From Aureococcus anophagefferens (taxonomy: Eukaryota > Sar > Pelagophyceae > Pelagomonadales > Pelagomonadaceae), in assembly GCF_000186865.1 (NCBI RefSeq), contig NW_008705567.1:368998-422131 (forward strand): 53,134 nt of DNA, given 5' to 3'. Below, piece by piece: positions 27,620 to 37,646 of this stretch (position 1 is its first letter; each line of letters starts with the position of its first letter). A program made the position numbers and the translations under genes. A model generated the notes under the pieces. It was given only the letters and a program-made list of their open reading frames with translations, searched no databases and was not told the origin of the DNA.

Positions 27620-30446
27620 TCAGAAGCAGAGCATGTTGGCCTTGGAGTGGCCCGCGGCCTCGAGCTTGGCCAGGGCGGACTTGATCATGGGCGGCGGGCC
27701 GCAGCAGAAGAAGTAGGTGTCCTTGGCGGGCTTGGGCATCGTCGCCGCGAGCATCGCGTCGTCGATGAAGCCCGTGTGGTGCGGCCAGCCCGGCGGCGGC
27801 TTGTCGAGCGTGTAGTGGAGGTCGACGGCGCCGGCCTTCTGGGCCGCCTCGATCTCGTCGCGGCAGAGGATGTCGGCCTCCGTGCGGTTGCCGAGGAGGA
27901 AGGAGAGCGCGGGCGCGCCGGGCGCGTCCGCGGCGACCTCCGCGCCGACGGCGGTGATGAGCTGGAGCATGGGCGTGAGGCCCGTGCCGCCGGCGATGAG
28001 GCCCGCGCGCTTGACGGCGATGCGCTTCTTGACGCCCTTGTCGTCGTGGACCTCGAAGGCGCCGCCGCCGAGGTACTCGATCTCGCCCATGGGCCCGCGG
28101 AACTCGACTTCCGAGCCGACGGCGATGCGGTCGCAGAGGTGCTGGGACAGCGCGCCGCCGTCGGGGAAGCGCGGCGGCAGGGGCCGGTAGGCCTTGATGA
28201 CGAAGTCGACGCGGCCCGTGACCTCGTCGGCCGTCGCGGGCGTGTACGCGCGCGCGACGGACTTGCCGGCCGCGTCCTGGCCGTAGACGAGCACGTGCTG
28301 CCCCGTGGGCAGGCCCAGGACGTGGTCGTCGCTGGGGAGCGCGAAGGTGAGGCGGAAGGAGTCGTCGCTGAGCTGGACGCGCTGCGCGAGCTTGAGCTTG
28401 ACGCGCTTCTTCGGGTTCAGCGCGACGGGCCGGCCCTTGGCGTCGAGGCGCGGCGCGTCCGCGGCCGCGGCGGCGCCGCCGCCGTCGGCCGCGAGCGTGC
28501 CGATGGCGTACTTGTCGAGGAGGGTCCAGGCCTTGCGGCTGTGGATGGCCGTGAACTCGTCCGTCGCGTCCGTGCCCGCGTTCATCGTGATCGACGACGC
28601 GCCGCCGGGGTGCTCCGCGAGGTAGGGGTTCGTGTCGTAGACGACGCCGTTGACGGCGATCCAGCAGTCCTGGGGCGTGTCGTGCTTGGCGACGTCCGCG
28701 AGCGTGTAGGTGTTGCCGAGGGGCGCGCCCGTGGCCTTGGCCGCGGGCGCGGGCGCGGCCGCGACGTCGTCGCCGCCGCCGACGGCGGCCGCGCGCGCCG
28801 CGTGCATGTCGCGCATGGCCGCCGCGCCCGCGGACTCGGGCGTGAGCGACGCGCCGGCGAGGCGCCGCGCGTCGTCGGTCATCCAGCCGCCGGCCTGCGC
28901 GCCCGCGAGCGTCGGGTGCTCGAAGACGAGGACCGGCGTGCCCGCGGGGCCCGCGTCGAAGTGCTTGACGACGGTGAACCAGGGGTTGTTGAGCATGCCC
29001 ATGACGTTCCACGTCAGGTTCGACGGCTGCGTGTTCATCGCCGCGTCCCACGCGCGGCACGCGACGTTCGGCGCCTTGAGGAGGTCCGCCGTCGGCACCG
29101 TGATCTTCCAGAAGCACCAGCCCCAGTACTTGCCGGCCTTGTTCGGCGTGTTCGGCGGGTGCGTGACGTCGCCGTCCTTGACGAGGAACCACGACGCGCC
29201 GCCGTCGAGCGTGACCTCGACGCGGATGATCTTCCGGCCGCCGCCGCCGTACGCGTAGCCCTCGACGTCGTACGTCGGCCCCGCGGTCGCCAAATCGAGC
29301 ACCTCGCCGTGGCCCGGGTGGAACATGGCGCTGTTGATGTTGAGCTCGTTGATGATGTAGTCGGGCTTGAACCACCAGCCCTCGGCCTCGGCCTGCTCGG
29401 GCGTCACGTTCACGGGCAGCACGCGGTTGTCCTTGAAGTGGTAGTGGTTGTCGCTCTGCTCGGGCGAGATCTTGATCTCCTTGAGCCACTTGACCATGCG
29501 GCCGCCGATGAAGCCCGGGATGAGGATGCGCAGCGGGAAGCCGTGGTCCGCCTGGAGCCGCGCGCCGTTCTGCTCCCACGCCTGTGTGCAAATCAACCAG
29601 TGAGCTGGGACGTCGGGGCCAAACTTGAGAATTCTCTAGCTCGGTCAAATCGAAGTCGATTCGGCTGATTTTTGGACGGATCGATTGCTCTCGTCGAGTT
29701 CTCGAAGCACAGCGAAAGTTCTCGTGTCAAAACATTCGCATACGCGCACATTGAAGTCGGGTTGAAGATTTGATTTGCACACAGTCCCACGCGAGGATGA
29801 CGTCGTTCGACTTGTCCATGACGTAGCGGAGCGTGAGCGACGTGCCGTAGGACCCGTCGGCGCCGCCGGGCAGCTCCTTGTCCGGGCCCCGGAAGCAGAC
29901 GTGGCCGCCGCCGTCCCAGGCCGCGGGGTCCGTCGGCGCGCCGAGCGACGCGAGCACGTCCGCGAGGTGGCAGCCGCCCCACTCGGACATGCCGAGGCCC
30001 GCGGCGCCCCAGTTGAAGCCGATGGTGCGCTTGATCATGTTCTGCTCCTTGCGCCGGTTCCCCGCGCAGACGAGGAGCGACGGCACGACGACCTTGGGGA
30101 ACTTTTCGAGGTCCGCCATCGAGAGCGACTTCGCCTCGACGCCGCCGCCGGCGAGGACCTCGCAGCGCCAGCCGTCGTAGACGGCGTCGGCCTCGGCCGC
30201 GCTACCGTAGGCCACGGGCACGGCGCCGTGGTTCCGCACGTAGTGGAGGCTCGCGGGCGTCGAGTGGCCGTGCGCCTCGAGGAGCGGGAGGGGCGGCTCG
30301 ACGTTGAACGGGTGGCGGCCCGTGAGGCGCACGAGCGCGGGGTTCCGCTTCACCCAGGCGTCGGGCGTCGACGCGTCCTTCGGGTCCGGCACGGGGAACT
30401 CCTCGGGGTGGCGCTTGAAGCCCGCGTCCGCGCGCGCCGGGCCCAT
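27620..30446 (-). CDS. assimilatory nitrate reductase (NAD(P)H)
   Basis: Exon 1 (30446-29793) and exon 2 (29581-27620) join across a family A introner (NDVILAWEQNGARL) to give 871 residues. Domains in order: molybdopterin domain with the Mo-ligating Cys in VPSLLVCAGNRRKEQN (Cys127) and GFNWGAAGLGMSEWGG; Mo-Cu oxidase-type dimerisation domain (VEGYAYGGGGRKIIRVEVTL); cytochrome b5 (about 509-581) with haem ligands in AEHPGGASS (His542) and TAIHSRKAW (His565); FAD domain with RAYTPAT; NAD(P)H domain with LIAGGTGLTPMLQL and FFCCGPPPMI, ending MLCF. It reduces nitrate to nitrite in the cytosol. I started at 30446, the first ATG before conserved sequence, and see no targeting leader. The product feeds the nitrite reductase encoded 5 kb away on the same strand. 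Confidence 0.95.
29582..29784 (+). mobile_element. family A introner A6
   Basis: 203 bp in the nitrate reductase molybdenum domain; perfect TSD GCGTGGGA in gene sense (plus copies 29574-29581, 29785-29792). The intron is 29582-29792 (GC-AG, 211 nt). Core antisense. Both termini carry GTGTGCAAATC. Confidence 0.95.
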
Positions 30447-30878
30447 CGCGGCCTCCTTTTCGTACGCCCGCCGCGCGGCCGAGACCTGCGCGCGCGCGTT
30501 TTTACTCTCGGGGCGCTCGGGGGTTGCGGGGCGCGCGAGGGGGCGCGACGCATGGAGCGCGACCAGGGCGGAACGGTACGGGACGAGGGAGGGACGGTAC
30601 GGCAACACGATGGTGAAGTGCGCTCGGCGACGACGTGCGCGACGACTTTGGTGGAAATCTCGACGGCGACGCGCGGGAGGGGCGCCGCGGGGGGGAGGCG
30701 CGCGGGTACGCACGTGCGGTGGGTTGGGACGCTCCGACGACGGCTCCGAAGTCCGTCGACGCGGAGTGCTGCAGTCGATTATCGCAGAGGTGCAATACAC
30801 GAGCAACTCAAATGCGTGGCGATCACACGAGCTATCCCTAGGGGTAGCGTCGTCTCCTCGCCACCTGATTCCGTCGGA
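30447..30878. promoter_or_regulatory. region upstream of nitrate reductase
   Basis: 432 bp between the nitrate reductase ATG and the stop of the next gene. It includes an AT-richer part at 30775-30840 with GTGCAA at 30790-30795 and the CCCTAGGGG palindrome near 30838. Likely nitrate reductase promoter; no coding sequence supported. Confidence 0.4.
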
Positions 30879-32640
30879 TTACCTGGGAACGGCGGGCTTC
30901 CGGGCGCAGCGCGCGCGCCAGGAGCCTGTGTGGAAATCAAGCAGTGAGCTGGGTTATCCCAACCAAACTTCAGAACTCTCTATCTCGGTCAAATCGAAGT
31001 CGATTCGGCTGATTTTTGGACGGATCGATTGCTCTCGTCGAGTTCTCGAAGCACGGTCGAAAGCCTTGCGTCGAAACGGTCGCATACGCGCACATTGAAG
31101 TCGGATTGAAGATGTGAGTTCCACGCAGCGCGGAGCGGTGCGACGAGTCGTCGAATTCGCGCGCGCGGCGGAGGGACGTCTCCGGCAGCGCGCGGGCCAT
31201 GGCGTCGCCGCGGAAGTGGTCGCTGGCGTCGAGGGACTCGCCCGTGGCGAGCGCGTGGCGCGGGAGGCTCAGGGGCGAGTGCCGCGCCGCGTCGTCGCCC
31301 CCGCCGCCGCCGCCCCGGAGGCCGCGGAGCGAGCCGTCGAGGAGGCCGTGGAGCGAGCCGTCCCGCGCGCGGCGCAGGCCGTGGAGCGAGCCGTCGAGGA
31401 GGCCGTGGAGCGAGCCGTCGAGGGAGCCCGCGGACGAGTCGCCGTCGGAGCAGTCGCCGGCCGCGGGCCGCCGGCGCCGGGGCCTGCGTGGGAATCAAAT
31501 CTTCAACCCGACTTCAATGTGCGCGTAATTGAACGGATTGCGCCGGACTCTTCGGCCGTGCTTCGAGAATTCGATGGGAGCAATCGATTCGTCCGAAAAT
31601 CAGCCGCATCGACTTCGAAGTGACCGAGCTAGAGAATTTCAAAGTTTGGTCGGGACGTCCCAAACCAGTGGTCGATTTCCACACAGGCCGGGGCCCCGCG
31701 GGCCGCGCGGCCGCGAACGCGTCGCCGACGCCCGTGAGCCCGAGGCTCGCCGACAGCGCGGCGACGTCGCCGCCCGAGCCGCCCGCCGCGGAGTGGCGCG
31801 AGCCGTCCATGCTCGCGAGGCCGTGGCGCGACGCGTCGAGGCTCGCGAGGCTGCTCGACGACGCGAGCGACCTGGAGGGCGCGACGTGGGTCGCGGCTTC
31901 GCGCTCGTTCCACGTCATTCTTCGACGAGCGATCGCGCCTCGGATCGCGGTGCGACGAGCGATCGCGCCTCGGATCGTGGTTCGACGAGCGATCGCGCCG
32001 GAGCGAAGTCGCGCGGCGCGCCGCGGCGGACTTCAGCGACCCGAAGCTGCCCCAGCGCCGCCGGAGGGCCCGCCGCGCGCTGCGCACGACGAACCAGGGC
32101 ATCTGCTCGATGGCGTGGAGCGGCGGCAGGCTCAGCAGCCGGTCGCGCTGCGCCCGCGCGATCGAGTCGCGGCACGCCTCGATCTCGTCCTCGCCGACCT
32201 AGGGGCGCGCGTCCCGCGCGGCCGTCGCGCGCGCGGCGCGGTCGGCGGGTCGGCGCGGCGGTCTCTCGTCGGCCCGCGCGATCCCGAAGTCGGCACGACC
32301 GACGGTCCCGCGCGGGCGCGCGGACGCCCTCGGCCGCGAGCATGGCGCGCCGCCTCGCGGGCTCGAGCCAGCGCACGGGCCGCCGCCGCGCGCCGAGGGG
32401 GCGGTGGTCCTCGACCTCGACGACCTCGCAGAGCTCCGCGGCGCCGGCGAGCGCGACGCCGACGCCGCTCGACACCGCGGGGTTGTCGCTCGGCGCCACG
32501 GGGAAGTAGTGGATCGACGCCGTGCCGTAGGACACGCGGCGCCGGTCGTTTCCGTCGCCCCGCTCCTCGAAGGCCTCGCTGAGGCGCAGCGCCGGGCACA
32601 GCGCCGGGCCGGGGGCGATGCCGAGGCCGCCCTGGGGCAT
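30879..32640 (-). CDS. conserved stramenopile-type protein, five exons, two introners
   Basis: Exons 32640-32326, 32198-31927, 31871-31695, 31483-31137 and 30925-30879 give 385 residues in frame. The last two introns are family A introners; the first two (127 and about 55 nt) are placed by frame and GT/AG. Exon 1 carries SYGTASIHYFPVAPSDNPAV, which resembles a short motif (…V.FG…REYP….GDNPAVSSG…) I know from many uncharacterised diatom and other stramenopile proteins. Next come EIEACRDSIARAQRDRLLSL and basic WFVVRSARRALRRRWGSF. The second half is built of DGSLHGLL-like and DASRHGLASMDGSRH repeats, Ser/Arg rich and probably disordered. No enzyme domain is seen. Three 30-bp repeats at the second intron's donor (31920-32000) each offer the same in-frame GT. 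Confidence 0.6.
30926..31128 (+). mobile_element. family A introner A7
   Basis: 203 bp; imperfect TSD in gene sense GCTCCGCG versus GCTCCTGG (plus copies 31129-31136 and 30918-30925). The intron is 30926-31136 (GC-AG, 211 nt). Core antisense. TSD drift suggests an older insertion. Confidence 0.88.
31484..31686 (-). mobile_element. family A introner A8
   Basis: 203 bp; perfect TSD GCCGGGGC on the plus strand (31476-31483, 31687-31694), GCCCCGGC in gene sense. The intron is 31484-31694 (GC-AG, 211 nt). Core in gene sense, so this copy is flipped relative to A7, 355 bp away in the same gene. Confidence 0.92.
31919..32000 (-). repeat. 30-bp tandem repeat, about three units, in coding sequence
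   Basis: Unit pattern AGGCGCGATCGCTCGTCG plus 12 variable bases; encodes RRDRSSxxDP in the frame of exon 2. Each unit contains the same CTC-GTCG donor candidate. Confidence 0.75.
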
Positions 32641-32934
32641 GGCGCCTCGCGTCCGTGCGGAGGGAAAAAGAGGCGTCCGCGAAGTCAAGCGGCCGCTCGG
32701 CGCGTAATCGATGGCTCGACCGACGTGCTCGGGGTCTGCTTGCGTGCGACGCGACGCGTCGTGATTCGCCTCAAGGCCTCAATCAGTGCGTATTGCACAT
32801 CTATTGCACCAGCGATCGAGGTGCAACAAGCCTTTGCCGACGCCGCGGGCGTCGTGAGACGGGCGCCCCTTTGAGCCTCCCGTCCCCCGCGGTTCCTCCC
32901 GGCCCCCCTACGTTTAGAGACGCGTCAAGGCGAG
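32641..32934. promoter_or_regulatory. divergent promoter with paired TTGCAC
   Basis: 294 bp between divergent ATGs. TTGCAC occurs at 32793-32798 and 32804-32809 (11 bp apart), with GTGCAA at 32821-32826. Same arrangement as at 1507-1522. Regulatory role is inferred. Confidence 0.4.
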
Positions 32935-34458
32935 ATGGGCGGCGTCCTGAGCCTCTGCTGCACGCAGGACCTCTTCAAGGATGCCCCCGACGTCTGGTAC
33001 GCGTCGCAGTCCGCCCTGGAGGCGGACTACGCTTTCGGCGCCGCCCTCGGCGAGGGCATGTTCGCCAAGGTGCGCGTCGTCACGCGGCGGCGCGACGGCG
33101 CGGCCTTCGCGGCCAAGGTCTTCAAGAAGCGCGCCGAGCTCAGCGACGGCAACGAGCTGAGCCGCGCGCCGCGCGCAGACGCGCTGCTCCGCGAGATCGA
33201 CGTGCTCCGCCGCGTCGCGGCGCCGGGCTCGGCGTGCGTGCGCCTCGCGGGCGTCGTCGAGACGCCCGGCGAGCTCCTCCTCCTCACGGAGCTCTGCGGC
33301 GGCGGCGACCTCATGCACCACGTCGAGGGCCAGCGCAAGTTCACGGCCGGCGACGCCGCGGCCTACTTCTCGGACGCGTGCGCGGCCATCGCGCGGTGCC
33401 ACGCCGTGAGCGTCGCGCACCGCGACGTCAAGCCCGAGAACATGCTCGTCGCCTTCGACGGCCGGCGCCGGGCCCGCGTGCGGCTCTCGGACTTTGGGTC
33501 CGCGTGCGTCTTCGCGCCGGGCGACCGCTACGCCGCCGACGCCGGGTCCCCCTTCTGGAGCAGCCCCGAGGCCTGGGCGCTCGACTACGACCACCGCGGC
33601 GACGTCTACTCCGTCGGCGTCGTGCTCCTCGTGCTCGTCGACGGCATGCTCGGCGGCGACGAGGTCCGCGCGCTCCACGGCGCCGGGCTCGCGGGCCTCG
33701 TCGACTACCGCGCGCGGTTCTACCGGGACCGGCCGCCGGGCCTCTCCGCGGCGCCCGGCCCGCTGCGGGACCTGCTCGAGGGCCTCCTCGCGCCCGAGGC
33801 GGCCCGGCTCTCCGCGGCCGCGGCGCTCGGGAGCCCGTGGCTCGCGGCCGCGGCGGCCGTCGCGCTCGCGAACCCGGCGCGGGGCGTCCTCGCGCAGCGG
33901 CGGGCCGAGCGCGCGGCGCGGGCCGCGCTCGTCGCCGTCGCCGACGGCGCCGCGCGGCGCCGGGTCCGGGCCGAGCTCCGCGACGCGCCGGGCCTGCCCC
34001 CGGGCTGCGCGGCGCTCGGCGAGCTCGCGGCCGCCGCGGACCGCGCGCGCGAGCCGCGCCTCGCGGCCGCGCTCCGCGCGCTCCACGCGACGCCGGACCT
34101 CGTCCTCGTGCACCGGCCCTTCGCGCTCGAGGCGCTCGCGACGCTCGGGCCGGGCGACCGCGCGGCGTCGGCGCTGACCCGCCGCGCCGCCGCGCCGGCC
34201 CCGCGCCGCGCGGCGTCGTCCCAGGACCTCGCGCGCCTCGCCGGGGGCGCGGGGGACCCGGGGCCCGCCGCGCCGCCGGCCGTCGGGCGCCGCAACGCGC
34301 CGGGCGCGGACGGCGGCCGCGGCGCCATCTCCATGGACGGCACCTACAGCGGCCTCGTCGGCATCTTCGCCGACGACGGCGGCGACCTCTCCGACGCGTC
34401 CCTCCACGGCCTCGCGGCCTTCGAGGACCGGGCGGGCGACGCGGACCGCGCAACGTGA
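32935..34458 (+). CDS. membrane-anchored Ser/Thr protein kinase (CAMK-like)
   Basis: 507 residues, single exon. MGGVLSLCC is a dual acylation signal (Gly2 myristate, Cys8/Cys9 palmitate), placing the enzyme at membranes. The kinase domain (about 30-320) has the Gly-rich loop ALGEGMFAKVRVV, the ATP lysine in FAAKVFKKR, LLTELCGGGDLMHHV at the hinge, the catalytic loop VAHRDVKPENMLVAF, the Mg loop LSDFGSACVF and the APE-equivalent SSPEAW followed by DYDHRGDVYSVGVVLLVLVDG. All catalytic residues are present. The catalytic core resembles calcium-dependent or CAMK-group kinases, but no EF hands follow. Instead there is a long Ala/Arg-rich helical tail and an acidic C-terminus. It lies divergent from the preceding gene across a 294-bp spacer. 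Substrates unknown. Confidence 0.9.
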   Translation: MGGVLSLCCTQDLFKDAPDVWYASQSALEADYAFGAALGEGMFAKVRVVTRRRDGAAFAAKVFKKRAELSDGNELSRAPRADALLREIDVLRRVAAPGSACVRLAGVVETPGELLLLTELCGGGDLMHHVEGQRKFTAGDAAAYFSDACAAIARCHAVSVAHRDVKPENMLVAFDGRRRARVRLSDFGSACVFAPGDRYAADAGSPFWSSPEAWALDYDHRGDVYSVGVVLLVLVDGMLGGDEVRALHGAGLAGLVDYRARFYRDRPPGLSAAPGPLRDLLEGLLAPEAARLSAAAALGSPWLAAAAAVALANPARGVLAQRRAERAARAALVAVADGAARRRVRAELRDAPGLPPGCAALGELAAAADRAREPRLAAALRALHATPDLVLVHRPFALEALATLGPGDRAASALTRRAAAPAPRRAASSQDLARLAGGAGDPGPAAPPAVGRRNAPGADGGRGAISMDGTYSGLVGIFADDGGDLSDASLHGLAAFEDRAGDADRAT

Positions 34459-34643
34459 CCGCCGGGCGCCCCTAATCCTAGGCGTGGCCGGCGGGGCTTA
34501 CGATCAAGCCCGGCGGGCGGCGCGGATCGCGCCTCGAGGCGTGCTTTGCCGGTCGAGGCGCGCGCGGGTCCGCGCGGCTCGCCCCGGCCAAACGCAATTA
34601 AACGCAAGCTCGGCCGCGATGCCGCCGTCCGAGGTGCTGCCCG

Positions 34644-35948
34644 ATGATGATGATGGCTCGATGGTGGTGGCTGGCGCCCGTCGCGCTGGCGGCCGCGTCC
34701 GCGAGCGAGGTCTGCGACGCAGACGTCGTCGCGGCGGCGAGCTGCCCGCGTGGCGCCGAGCTGCTGCGCCGGGCGAAGGCGCGGCGGCTGCCCCTGGCCG
34801 TGACCATGCTCTGGGCGACGTGCCCCGAGCGGCCGCCGGCGGACGACGACGACGAGCTCGCGAGGTACAAGGTCGCGGACCCGGCGCGCTACGCGAAGCT
34901 GAAGCGGCGGCGCGACCGCGAGCCGGACCTCGGCCGCAAGCGGCCGGACCCCGGCTGGTGCCTCCGCGGCGGCGGCGACGGCCGGCGGCGGCTGCTCAAC
35001 GGCGGCTTCGCGCAGCTCCGCGACGACGAGCCGCGCCTCGTCGCGGCGCTGGGCCAGGCGTGCCTGCTGCGGCGGGCGACGAACGGGACGGTGCCCCTCG
35101 TCGTCCTCGCGCGGAACGTCGCGCCGGCGGCCTCCGAGCGGCTCTGCGAGGCCGGCGTCGTCGTCGTCGACGCCGCGCGGCTCTTCGGGTCGAACCCGTA
35201 CAACGCCTGGCGGCCCGTGACCGCCGCCGCGGCCAGAGCCGAGAAGCGCACGGTCTCCGGCTACGTCCAGGACCGCAAAGACGGCGCGATGACGTACCAC
35301 AAGTTCGCCGTCTGGCGCTTGGGCTGCTTCTTCGACGCGGTACTCCAAATCGACCTCGACGCGACGGTCCTCGAGGACCCGCGGCCCTTCGCGGCGTCCC
35401 ACGCGGCGATCACGGCGACGGGCGCCGTCGTCGCCGAGGAGGAGAACGCGAAGCGCGACTTCGTCGGCATGCGGACGCACCTCGTGCTCCTCAAGCCCGA
35501 CGAGCACATCTTCGACGCGCTCCTCGCCAAGGCGAGGACCGGCGACTACGTCGCCATGACGAACACGGACCAGGACGTCCTCGAGGCCTACTTCTGCCCG
35601 GGCCCGCGCCAGTGGGTCGGCGAACCCAACCCGCCGAACCGGCCGCCGGACGACAAGCAGCCCGCGGACGGCGTCTGCGACGTCGACCGCGGCGGCGCGC
35701 GGGGCTTCGCGAACGTCCACCCGGCGCCGGGCCGCCTCTACCGCGAGAACGCGCTCGTCTCCGACCTCAAGCACATGCACCTCCGCGGCGGCTACCGCCA
35801 CCCGCACGTCGTCCAGGACAGGTGCGCGGCGCTCGGCGGGCCCGCCGCCGCGGCCCACTGCCGCGCGTGCTTCCCGGCCGAGGCCCCGCCGAAGCGGCCC
35901 CGCGGCCTCCACCAGGGCCGCGACGGCTCCCTCCTCCGCCGCGACTAG
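34644..35948 (+). CDS. secretory-pathway glycosyltransferase, GT8/glycogenin-like fold
   Basis: 434 residues from ATG at 34644 (MMMMARWWWLAPVALAAASA, signal peptide or anchor). Nucleotide-sugar transferase signs: LAVTMLWATCPE as the first strand, GAMTYHKFAVWRLGCFFDAV before the metal-binding DxD motif in LQIDLDATVLEDPRPF, and the later TNTDQDVLEAYFCPG that mirrors the DQ motif of glycogenin-type enzymes. HMHLRGGYRHPHVVQ near the end fits the acceptor or metal-binding His strand. GT8 enzymes transfer a sugar from a UDP donor with retention. Donor and acceptor here are unknown, and a related GT family is possible. Probably Golgi-lumenal. No introner. Confidence 0.7.
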   Translation: MMMMARWWWLAPVALAAASASEVCDADVVAAASCPRGAELLRRAKARRLPLAVTMLWATCPERPPADDDDELARYKVADPARYAKLKRRRDREPDLGRKRPDPGWCLRGGGDGRRRLLNGGFAQLRDDEPRLVAALGQACLLRRATNGTVPLVVLARNVAPAASERLCEAGVVVVDAARLFGSNPYNAWRPVTAAAARAEKRTVSGYVQDRKDGAMTYHKFAVWRLGCFFDAVLQIDLDATVLEDPRPFAASHAAITATGAVVAEEENAKRDFVGMRTHLVLLKPDEHIFDALLAKARTGDYVAMTNTDQDVLEAYFCPGPRQWVGEPNPPNRPPDDKQPADGVCDVDRGGARGFANVHPAPGRLYRENALVSDLKHMHLRGGYRHPHVVQDRCAALGGPAAAAHCRACFPAEAPPKRPRGLHQGRDGSLLRRD

Positions 35949-35987
35949 CGTCCCTCTACGACGCGGGGGGGCGCCTCAGGCGAAGGC

Positions 35988-36818
35988 CTAGACGAGGTCG
36001 CCGCTGACGCGGGTGCGCCGCGGCGCCGGCGGCGGCGGCGCGGCCTCGATGTAGGCCGCCTCGAGGCCCGCGTCGACGTCGCCGTCGTCGTCGTACTTGA
36101 CGTCGCAGGTGCCATCGCCGTGGACCTTGGCGACGACGCCCGGGTAGCGCCGCTTCTTGCGCGCCCACTTCGCGAGCACGCGATCGCCGACGGACCACGC
36201 GGGCCCCGGGCCCCGCGACCGCTTCGCGCCGGCCGGACTACCGGCGTCGGCGCGGGTCCCCGCGTCGGCGCGAATCGTGAAGCGCAGGTCGGCCGTCGGG
36301 ACCCACTCGTCCCAGCGCTTCGGCCAGCCCTTGTAGTGGACGCGGTAGGGGCGGGAAGCGTCGGACTCGTCGACCTCGAGGATGCTCGCCCGGTACCACT
36401 CGCCGTTGGTCCACCGCCCGTCGACGGCATCGCCCGCCGCGAACGCGAACGCGTCGCCCCAGGACTCGCCCGCCGCGGGCGGCGGCGCGACCGCCGTCGG
36501 CGGCGCGCGCGCCGCGGGCGCGAGCGCCGCCGGAGGCGCGAGCGCCGCCGTGGGCGTGATCGCCGTCGGTGGCGTGATCGCCGCCGGTGGCGCGGGCGCC
36601 GCCGGAAGTGCGTCCGACGGTTCACTCGTCGACGGCTCGAATGCGATGCCGATTTTCTCCAAGATCGCCGCCGTCCGAGCGAGCAGCGAGGCATCCTTAT
36701 CGAAATCGATGGCGCATGATTTTTCGGCGTTGTCGAGTATCTCAGGGATGGACAGACCCTCCACTCGCTCCATCGCGAGCTCGCTGACGATCCTGGCTAC
36801 GCCCGATGCGAGGGACAT
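35988..36818 (-). CDS. chromo-barrel and Tudor-type chromatin reader
   Basis: 276 residues, ATG at 36818. Residues 1-60 are a small helical domain (GLSIPEILDNAEKSC, ARTAAILEKIGIAFEP). Residues 66-118 are a Pro/Ala linker with PPTAITP repeats. Residues 128-180 match the chromo-barrel/Tudor-knot family of MRG15 and MOF/Esa1 (GEWYRASILEVDES, YRVHYKGWPKRWDEWVP). Residues 208-255 form a second Tudor-like barrel (VGDRVLAKWARKKRRYPGVV, GTCDVKYDDDGDVD). Such domains bind methylated histone tails or RNA. The pairing suggests a subunit of a histone acetyltransferase or other chromatin complex. Nuclear location is inferred. No catalytic domain is present. Confidence 0.8.
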   Translation of the reverse strand: MSLASGVARIVSELAMERVEGLSIPEILDNAEKSCAIDFDKDASLLARTAAILEKIGIAFEPSTSEPSDALPAAPAPPAAITPPTAITPTAALAPPAALAPAARAPPTAVAPPPAAGESWGDAFAFAAGDAVDGRWTNGEWYRASILEVDESDASRPYRVHYKGWPKRWDEWVPTADLRFTIRADAGTRADAGSPAGAKRSRGPGPAWSVGDRVLAKWARKKRRYPGVVAKVHGDGTCDVKYDDDGDVDAGLEAAYIEAAPPPPAPRRTRVSGDLV

Positions 36819-37646
36819 CTGTGCACCTCGACGACGACGCGTCCGTCGACGACGTCCTGCTGCCGCTGGACCGCGCGGTCGTGTCGTCCGCGGAGAGCTT
36901 GTGGAGATCTTGTGGCGATTTCCTCGACAGCTAGGGGCCCTACCCTAAAGCGCCTCCAAGCGCCTCTCCAAGGACGCGCCCGAGGCCCGCCGCCGTCGCC
37001 GCGAGGCTTCGAGTACACGAACGACGGGCGGCTGCTGAGCCGAAGACGGCGACCGAGGTGTCGCGGTCCAGGGCCGTCGCGCTCGTGGCGACGCGCGACG
37101 TCGACGACCGTCCACCGATCATCTGCCGGGAACCTACGCGGCCATCGGCCTACGGGCTGGCAGCCACCTCTAGCGAGCGAATAGCGAGACTTGCGCCGCG
37201 GCGTGACGGACCTTAACCCAGAGGCCGGCGAGGCCTCCGGCGAGGCCAACAAAACTAACAAAACACCTAAAGGCCTCCTAAATCAGTCTTCACGCTTCCG
37301 GCGCTTCTTTTCAAACGCTTCGACGCGCCCCGCCCAATACTCTCCGCTCATTGCATTGCTCCGGCGTCCGGATTTCCTGCGCCTCCGCCCGCGCCTCGTC
37401 CCCTCTCGCCTCCCCGACACTACGTGTGTGCAACGCCAATGCCCGGCTCGGCGCGTGCGTCGCATGTTTCCGAGTCGATCCCTCGACACACGGTCGTCGT
37501 GCCGTCGACGGGTCGCGCGACGGCCGCGACGGCGACGGGTCGCGGGCCCGGCCTCGCCGCCGTGCCTCCGCGAGGCCGCCGCCTCTCGCCCTCGGACCCG
37601 CTCGCTCGCGGTCGCCGCCGCTCGACCGTCGCCCGCTCGCAGGACC
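36819..37646. other. long intergenic region, probably a divergent promoter
   Basis: 828 bp between divergent starts. 36826-36933 has a plus-strand open piece (VHLDDDASVDDVLLPLDRAV … to TAG) without an ATG. Further on, TTGCATTGC (37351-37359) and GTGTGCAA (about 37426-37433) resemble the TTGCA motifs seen elsewhere. No supported gene. Confidence 0.4.
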
